The notes beneath the pieces are model-generated. The model had not been told where the DNA came from. It ran no database searches and saw only the letters and a list, made by a program, of their open reading frames with translations. A DNA stretch of 64,000 nucleotides from positions 1 through 64,000 of the forward strand of contig DCGP01000017.1 in NCBI GenBank assembly GCA_002314595.1, written 5' to 3'. The translations under genes and the position numbers were made by a program. The DNA comes from Clostridiales bacterium UBA1775 (GTDB taxonomy: Bacteria; Bacillota; Clostridia; Monoglobales; Firm-18). Each line of letters starts with the position of its first letter. Position 1 is the stretch's first letter. Positions 61,210 through 64,000 of the stretch are shown here, piece by piece.

Positions 61210-62610
61210 TTACTTTAATAAGGAAAGGTCATAAGATGTTAGATATTTTTCCGTATTAAAGACCATTTCTGTAAATAATTTTTTGGCATCATCAAGAGAA
61301 CAAGTAACAAGTGGGTCATTGCAAAATGCAATAAATATCTTGTCAATGTCTCTTTTGGCAATAGCGTCTGACAGCATCTCTTGTTCCCCACATATTCTTG
61401 ATACAAGAGGATATATGCTTTGTGGTATTTCCCCTGCAAACACAGGTGTAACCGTTCCTGCACGAAATACTGCATTTGTTTCCACTACTGCCCCCTTAGG
61501 CAAGTTAGGTATCTGCCCTTGGTTTGGTATGTTTACATTTGTTACAAGGTCGCATAAACCTAACAATGCTCGTATCTGGTTTACTCCTTCCTCCCCTGTG
61601 CCCTTTATTTCTACCTTCTTTGTTCCGTTTCTAAAATCTTCACTTTTTTGAAGTTTTTCTTTAAGGTAATTTTTTCTCCATGAAACAGGTGTTAAACCAA
61701 AGCCCCACTCCTTTGCAGTTTCCGGGCTTTTTAAATACCAACCTCCCTCGCAAAATTCGGCCAAGTGTCTGTCCCCTGCAGCTGCAATATATCCATACTT
61801 GTTAAACAAGTCAAATTTTAATTTGTTTGAGCATGAAAAGAAGTTGTTCATCCAATTATCATCAAGGTTTTTAGTATATCCGTCTTTATATTTTAAAGAG
61901 AATGATTTATAAACAGGGAATAAGTCAATATTTTTATACTTTGCACTTGTTAGCCATGTAAAGTGATTTACAGCCACCGGATTTACTTTAATTTCACTTC
62001 TGTCAACATTTTCTATACCAAGCTCGGATTTTATTGCTTCCACTAATAATTTTTGTGTTCCAAACACCTCATGGCAGCATCCGAATGCCTTTATTTCCGG
62101 AAATACTCTGTAAAGAGTCTTTACGCACAATGTCATAGGATTTGTGTAGTTAATAACCCAAGCATTTGGGCAATATTTTTTTATATTCTCGGCGATTTCT
62201 TCGTACATCGGTATGGTTCTCATTGCCCTTATAATGCCTCCCGGGCCTGATGTATCCCCAACAGATTGGTATATGCCGTATTTCTCAGGTGTATGAACAT
62301 CGGATTCCATTTCGTCAAATGTGCCCGGAAGTATGGACAACACTACAAAGTCAGCATCGGTCATTGCTTCCTTTGGAGTTTTGCAAGCGTGATAGTTCCA
62401 TTTTGACTTTGCATTTTCACAATCCTTGTATAGGTTGCCTATAACCTCGTTATGCTGTGCCGCCTCATAGTCTATATCATATAGGTACATATCTCCGGAT
62501 ATGTCATCACAGGACGCCAAATCACTCATTAGCCCCCATGCCCAACCTTTTGAGCCCCCGCCTACATAAGCTATTTTAATATTCTCTGCCTTGTTGTTTT
62601 TGTAATTCAT
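61210..62610 (-). CDS. GH4 alpha-glycosidase, probable alpha-galacturonidase
   Basis: A 466-aa GH4 enzyme that uses NAD+ and Mn2+. IKIAYVGGGSKGWAWGLMSD (from residue 11) is the Rossmann loop. ADFVVLSILPG follows, then WVINYTNPMTLCVKTLYRVF (about 163), KAFGCCHEVFG with the metal-binding Cys/His, and NPVAVNHFTWL (about 220). The LplD branch of this family is known as alpha-galacturonidase, and the uxa genes next to it support release of galacturonate from pectin fragments. The start at ATG 62610 follows TGGAGAG; a longer in-frame reading would take in the leader. First gene of the leftward operon. Confidence 0.87.
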   Translation of the reverse strand: MNYKNNKAENIKIAYVGGGSKGWAWGLMSDLASCDDISGDMYLYDIDYEAAQHNEVIGNLYKDCENAKSKWNYHACKTPKEAMTDADFVVLSILPGTFDEMESDVHTPEKYGIYQSVGDTSGPGGIIRAMRTIPMYEEIAENIKKYCPNAWVINYTNPMTLCVKTLYRVFPEIKAFGCCHEVFGTQKLLVEAIKSELGIENVDRSEIKVNPVAVNHFTWLTSAKYKNIDLFPVYKSFSLKYKDGYTKNLDDNWMNNFFSCSNKLKFDLFNKYGYIAAAGDRHLAEFCEGGWYLKSPETAKEWGFGLTPVSWRKNYLKEKLQKSEDFRNGTKKVEIKGTGEEGVNQIRALLGLCDLVTNVNIPNQGQIPNLPKGAVVETNAVFRAGTVTPVFAGEIPQSIYPLVSRICGEQEMLSDAIAKRDIDKIFIAFCNDPLVTCSLDDAKKLFTEMVFNTEKYLTSYDLSLLK

Positions 62611-62644
62611 AAACTCTCCATTCCGCCGCTGTGCGTCGGCACAA

Positions 62645-62700
62645 TAGTATTTAAAAATTTCTCTTATCTGCACAGCAAGGAATGATAAGAGATTTTTTGC
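62645..62700 (-). promoter_or_regulatory. Hairpin in the leader of the galacturonate operon
   Basis: TCTCTTATC and GATAAGAGA (62692-62684 and 62668-62660 read leftward) form a 9-bp stem with a 15-base loop. Leftward it is followed by AAATTTTTAAATAC. It looks like an intrinsic terminator placed about 50 bases before the GH4 start, as in attenuation. Further down, the GC-rich TGTGCCGACGCACA forms another small hairpin. Confidence 0.5.
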
Positions 62701-62745
62701 ACATGTGCGTTTCAAACCAAAGGTCTGAAAATTTCGCAGGTGCAA

Positions 62746-62784
62746 TTAAATCCACCGGAGGCATAACAAAAAAGGAACTTTCAC
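62746..62784 (-). CDS. Possible 12-codon leader peptide
   Basis: AGGAG stands 7 bases before GTG (62784), which opens 12 codons (MKVPFLLCLRWI) ending in TAA. It lies about 50 bases ahead of the leader hairpin of the galacturonate operon. It could couple translation to attenuation, or be fortuitous. The surrounding 150 bases are more GC-rich than the neighbouring intergenic DNA. Confidence 0.35.
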   Translation of the reverse strand: MKVPFLLCLRWI

Positions 62785-62928
62785 GTTATCACTCCTGAAT
62801 ATTTATTATGATCATATTATATTACAAAAGTATCGTGTTTTCTATAAAAAAATAGATAATTTTTAAAAAAACATTAAAAATTGGTTGTAATTATGAAAGT
62901 TTATGATATAATATAATTGGTGATGTAA
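62785..62928. promoter_or_regulatory. Divergent promoter region of the AraC gene and galacturonate operon
   Basis: Rightward promoter for the AraC gene: TTGTAA (62885-62890), a 16-base spacer and TATAAT (62907-62912). The leftward promoter is not obvious. The T/A-rich stretch with ATGATCAT (about 62808-62815, palindromic) may be an operator. Confidence 0.5.
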
Positions 62929-63741
62929 ATGAAAAATATAGTAGATGAAAAAATAAATTTTTTACAAAGACAGGTTAGAAACAAGGATTATGCTCTTAAA
63001 AAGCCTCACGCTCACGAGAAAAATGAAATGTATTATCTTGAAAAGGGCAGTACAGAGTATTTTATCGGAAATGAAATTTATATATTGGACGAGGGGGATT
63101 TCATCTTTGTGCCTAAAAGGGTATATCATAAAAATATCTATCATTCGGACTTTGCAGAAAGGCTACTCTTTGTATTTGATGATGATTTTGTAGGGGAGGA
63201 TTACAGTCATATATTAGGAGATTTATGCAAGGACAAGCTTGTAAAAATTCCTCAAAATCAACAGTACAGGATAAAAAATATTCTAAATGCCATAGAGCAT
63301 GAGAATAAACAAAAGTGTAGCAATTATGAAAAGATGATGAAGCTTTATTTTAAGCAACTGTTAATTGAAATTGACAGATTAAGAATAAGGAAAAAGGTTA
63401 CCAAATTTACCGAGTCTCAAATAATAGTGCAAAATTGTGCAAAATTTATCAGTCAAAATTACGGGTCGGAATTATCTCTTGATATTCTTGCCAAAAGGTT
63501 TGCAGTAAGCTCCGGATACTTGTCAAAGCTATTTAAAAAGAATACAGGGCTGGGTATCAATGAGTATATCAATATATCAAGGGTAAGTGAGGCAGAAAAA
63601 AAGCTTGAACAAGGTGGTAAATCTATTACAGAAATTGCCTCGGAATGTGGTTTCAATGACAGCAATTACTTTGCTTCTGTATTTAAAAAAATAAAAGGTA
63701 TAACTCCAAAGAAATATTCATTACAAAATAAAAACGGCTGA
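62929..63741 (+). CDS. AraC-family transcriptional regulator
   Basis: A 270-aa regulator. The cupin-like N-terminus has KKPHAHEKNEMYYLEKGSTE (about residue 24) and ILDEGDFIFVPKRVYHKNIY. The C-terminal helix-turn-helix pair has LSLDILAKRFAVSSGYLSKL (about 183) and ITEIASECGFNDSNYFASVF (about 232), ending in ITPKKYS. It is divergent from the GH4-uxaBAC operon and probably regulates it in response to galacturonate or a fragment. The SGNH hydrolase gene follows with its own promoter. Confidence 0.9.
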   Translation: MKNIVDEKINFLQRQVRNKDYALKKPHAHEKNEMYYLEKGSTEYFIGNEIYILDEGDFIFVPKRVYHKNIYHSDFAERLLFVFDDDFVGEDYSHILGDLCKDKLVKIPQNQQYRIKNILNAIEHENKQKCSNYEKMMKLYFKQLLIEIDRLRIRKKVTKFTESQIIVQNCAKFISQNYGSELSLDILAKRFAVSSGYLSKLFKKNTGLGINEYINISRVSEAEKKLEQGGKSITEIASECGFNDSNYFASVFKKIKGITPKKYSLQNKNG

Positions 63742-63778
63742 GAACTATTAAAAACAGCAAAACACGAAGGATTTAGCG

Positions 63779-63807
63779 TTGTTTTGTAAAAATATTTATG
63801 ATATACT
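63779..63807 (+). promoter_or_regulatory. Promoter of the SGNH hydrolase gene
   Basis: TTGTTT (63779-63784), a 17-base spacer and TGATATACT with the -10 at 63802-63807. Confidence 0.55.
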
Positions 63808-63857
63808 TACTGTGTTAATAATTGATTGTGAAAATACAAAATAGGAGGAAATATTAA

Positions 63858-64000
63858 ATGAACCTTGGGAATGTTTTTATTTTAGGTGATAGTTATTCAA
63901 CATACAAAGGTTATATACCAAATGAAAATTCACCATATTACAGTGATGACGGAAAGGATTCACTTGATGTTACAAACGTTAACCTTACTTGGTGGAAAAA
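63858..64000 (+). CDS. SGNH/GDSL-family hydrolase, 5' part only
   Basis: The window ends after 47 codons. ATG 63858 follows AGGAGG. The N-terminus MNLGNVFILGDSYSTYKGYI has the GDS block I with the catalytic serine typical of SGNH esterases. Given the neighbouring galacturonate operon, a pectin or sugar acetyl esterase is a reasonable guess, not shown by sequence. Confidence 0.8.
   Translation, partial: MNLGNVFILGDSYSTYKGYIPNENSPYYSDDGKDSLDVTNVNLTWWK

Noticed and set aside
62611..62745. N-terminal extension of the GH4 protein
   Set aside because: It crosses the leader hairpin, and the family's Rossmann loop begins right after ATG 62610.

Overview
The window is AT-rich DNA from a low-GC Gram-positive bacterium, most likely a gut or rumen clostridium of the Ruminococcaceae/Oscillospiraceae kind. 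The signs are strong Shine-Dalgarno sites, near-consensus sigma-A promoters with 17-bp spacers, a glycine riboswitch, a Bacillus-type ARG box, Wzz/CpsD/CpsB proteins, BspA-like surface proteins and uronate catabolism. No species is claimed. I see no phage, insertion sequence or CRISPR array.

Layout. 0-5.6 kb: a leftward operon for unsaturated uronic acids (GH88 hydrolase, heparinase II/III-type lyase, KduI fused to an extra N-terminal domain) with a divergent AraC regulator. 5.7-10.9 kb: argGH behind an ARG box, a glycine-riboswitch-controlled Na+/alanine-glycine symporter, and a HAD phosphatase. 11-15.1 kb (leftward): RarA, a MATE exporter, a cysteine-desulfurase-like enzyme and a DUF3343 Se/S-carrier-like protein. 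15.2-19.2 kb: two BspA-type leucine-rich-repeat secreted proteins with near-identical ends and an uncatalogued 49-aa peptide, facing a small XRE regulator. 19.2-25.3 kb: an unusual sugar-type operon (MDR dehydrogenase, radical SAM/SPASM protein, TIM-barrel isomerase, GH57-like protein) behind a LacI-like palindrome, then an ADP-ribosylglycohydrolase. 25.3-40.1 kb is mainly housekeeping: a Cys-rich peptide, CCA-adding enzyme, NfeD/SPFH pair, YebC, ClpC, a Wzz-CpsD-CpsB module, phosphohexomutase, asparagine synthase, PrmC, DUF1385 and RadC.

40.2-44.5 kb holds tRNA-Gln(CUG), a candidate structured RNA with its own promoter, a 16-bp closing stem and a terminator, and a 1162-aa secreted modular amidase. 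44.6-54.1 kb is the most striking part: a 2419-aa two-module NRPS (C-A-PCP-C-A-PCP-reductase), expected to release an N-acyl dipeptide aldehyde, followed in the same operon by a STAS protein and a membrane protein joining a PP2C/SpoIIE phosphatase to an RsbW-like ATPase domain. This suggests a partner-switching circuit tied to the natural product.

54.1-57.1 kb is a 3-kb AraC/dehydrogenase/Gfo-Idh cassette bracketed by two identical 46-bp repeats, one of which is the uxaC terminator; it looks inserted. 57.1-62.6 kb is a leftward galacturonate operon (GH4, UxaB, UxaA, UxaC) in which uxaA carries a one-base frameshift. Its leader has a short peptide and a hairpin. A divergent AraC regulator and the start of an SGNH hydrolase finish the window.

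Together the two ends (GH88/lyase/KduI and GH4/UxaABC) describe an organism feeding on uronate-containing glycans such as pectin fragments or glycosaminoglycans. Assignments rest on motifs and family knowledge read by eye; no database search was possible.
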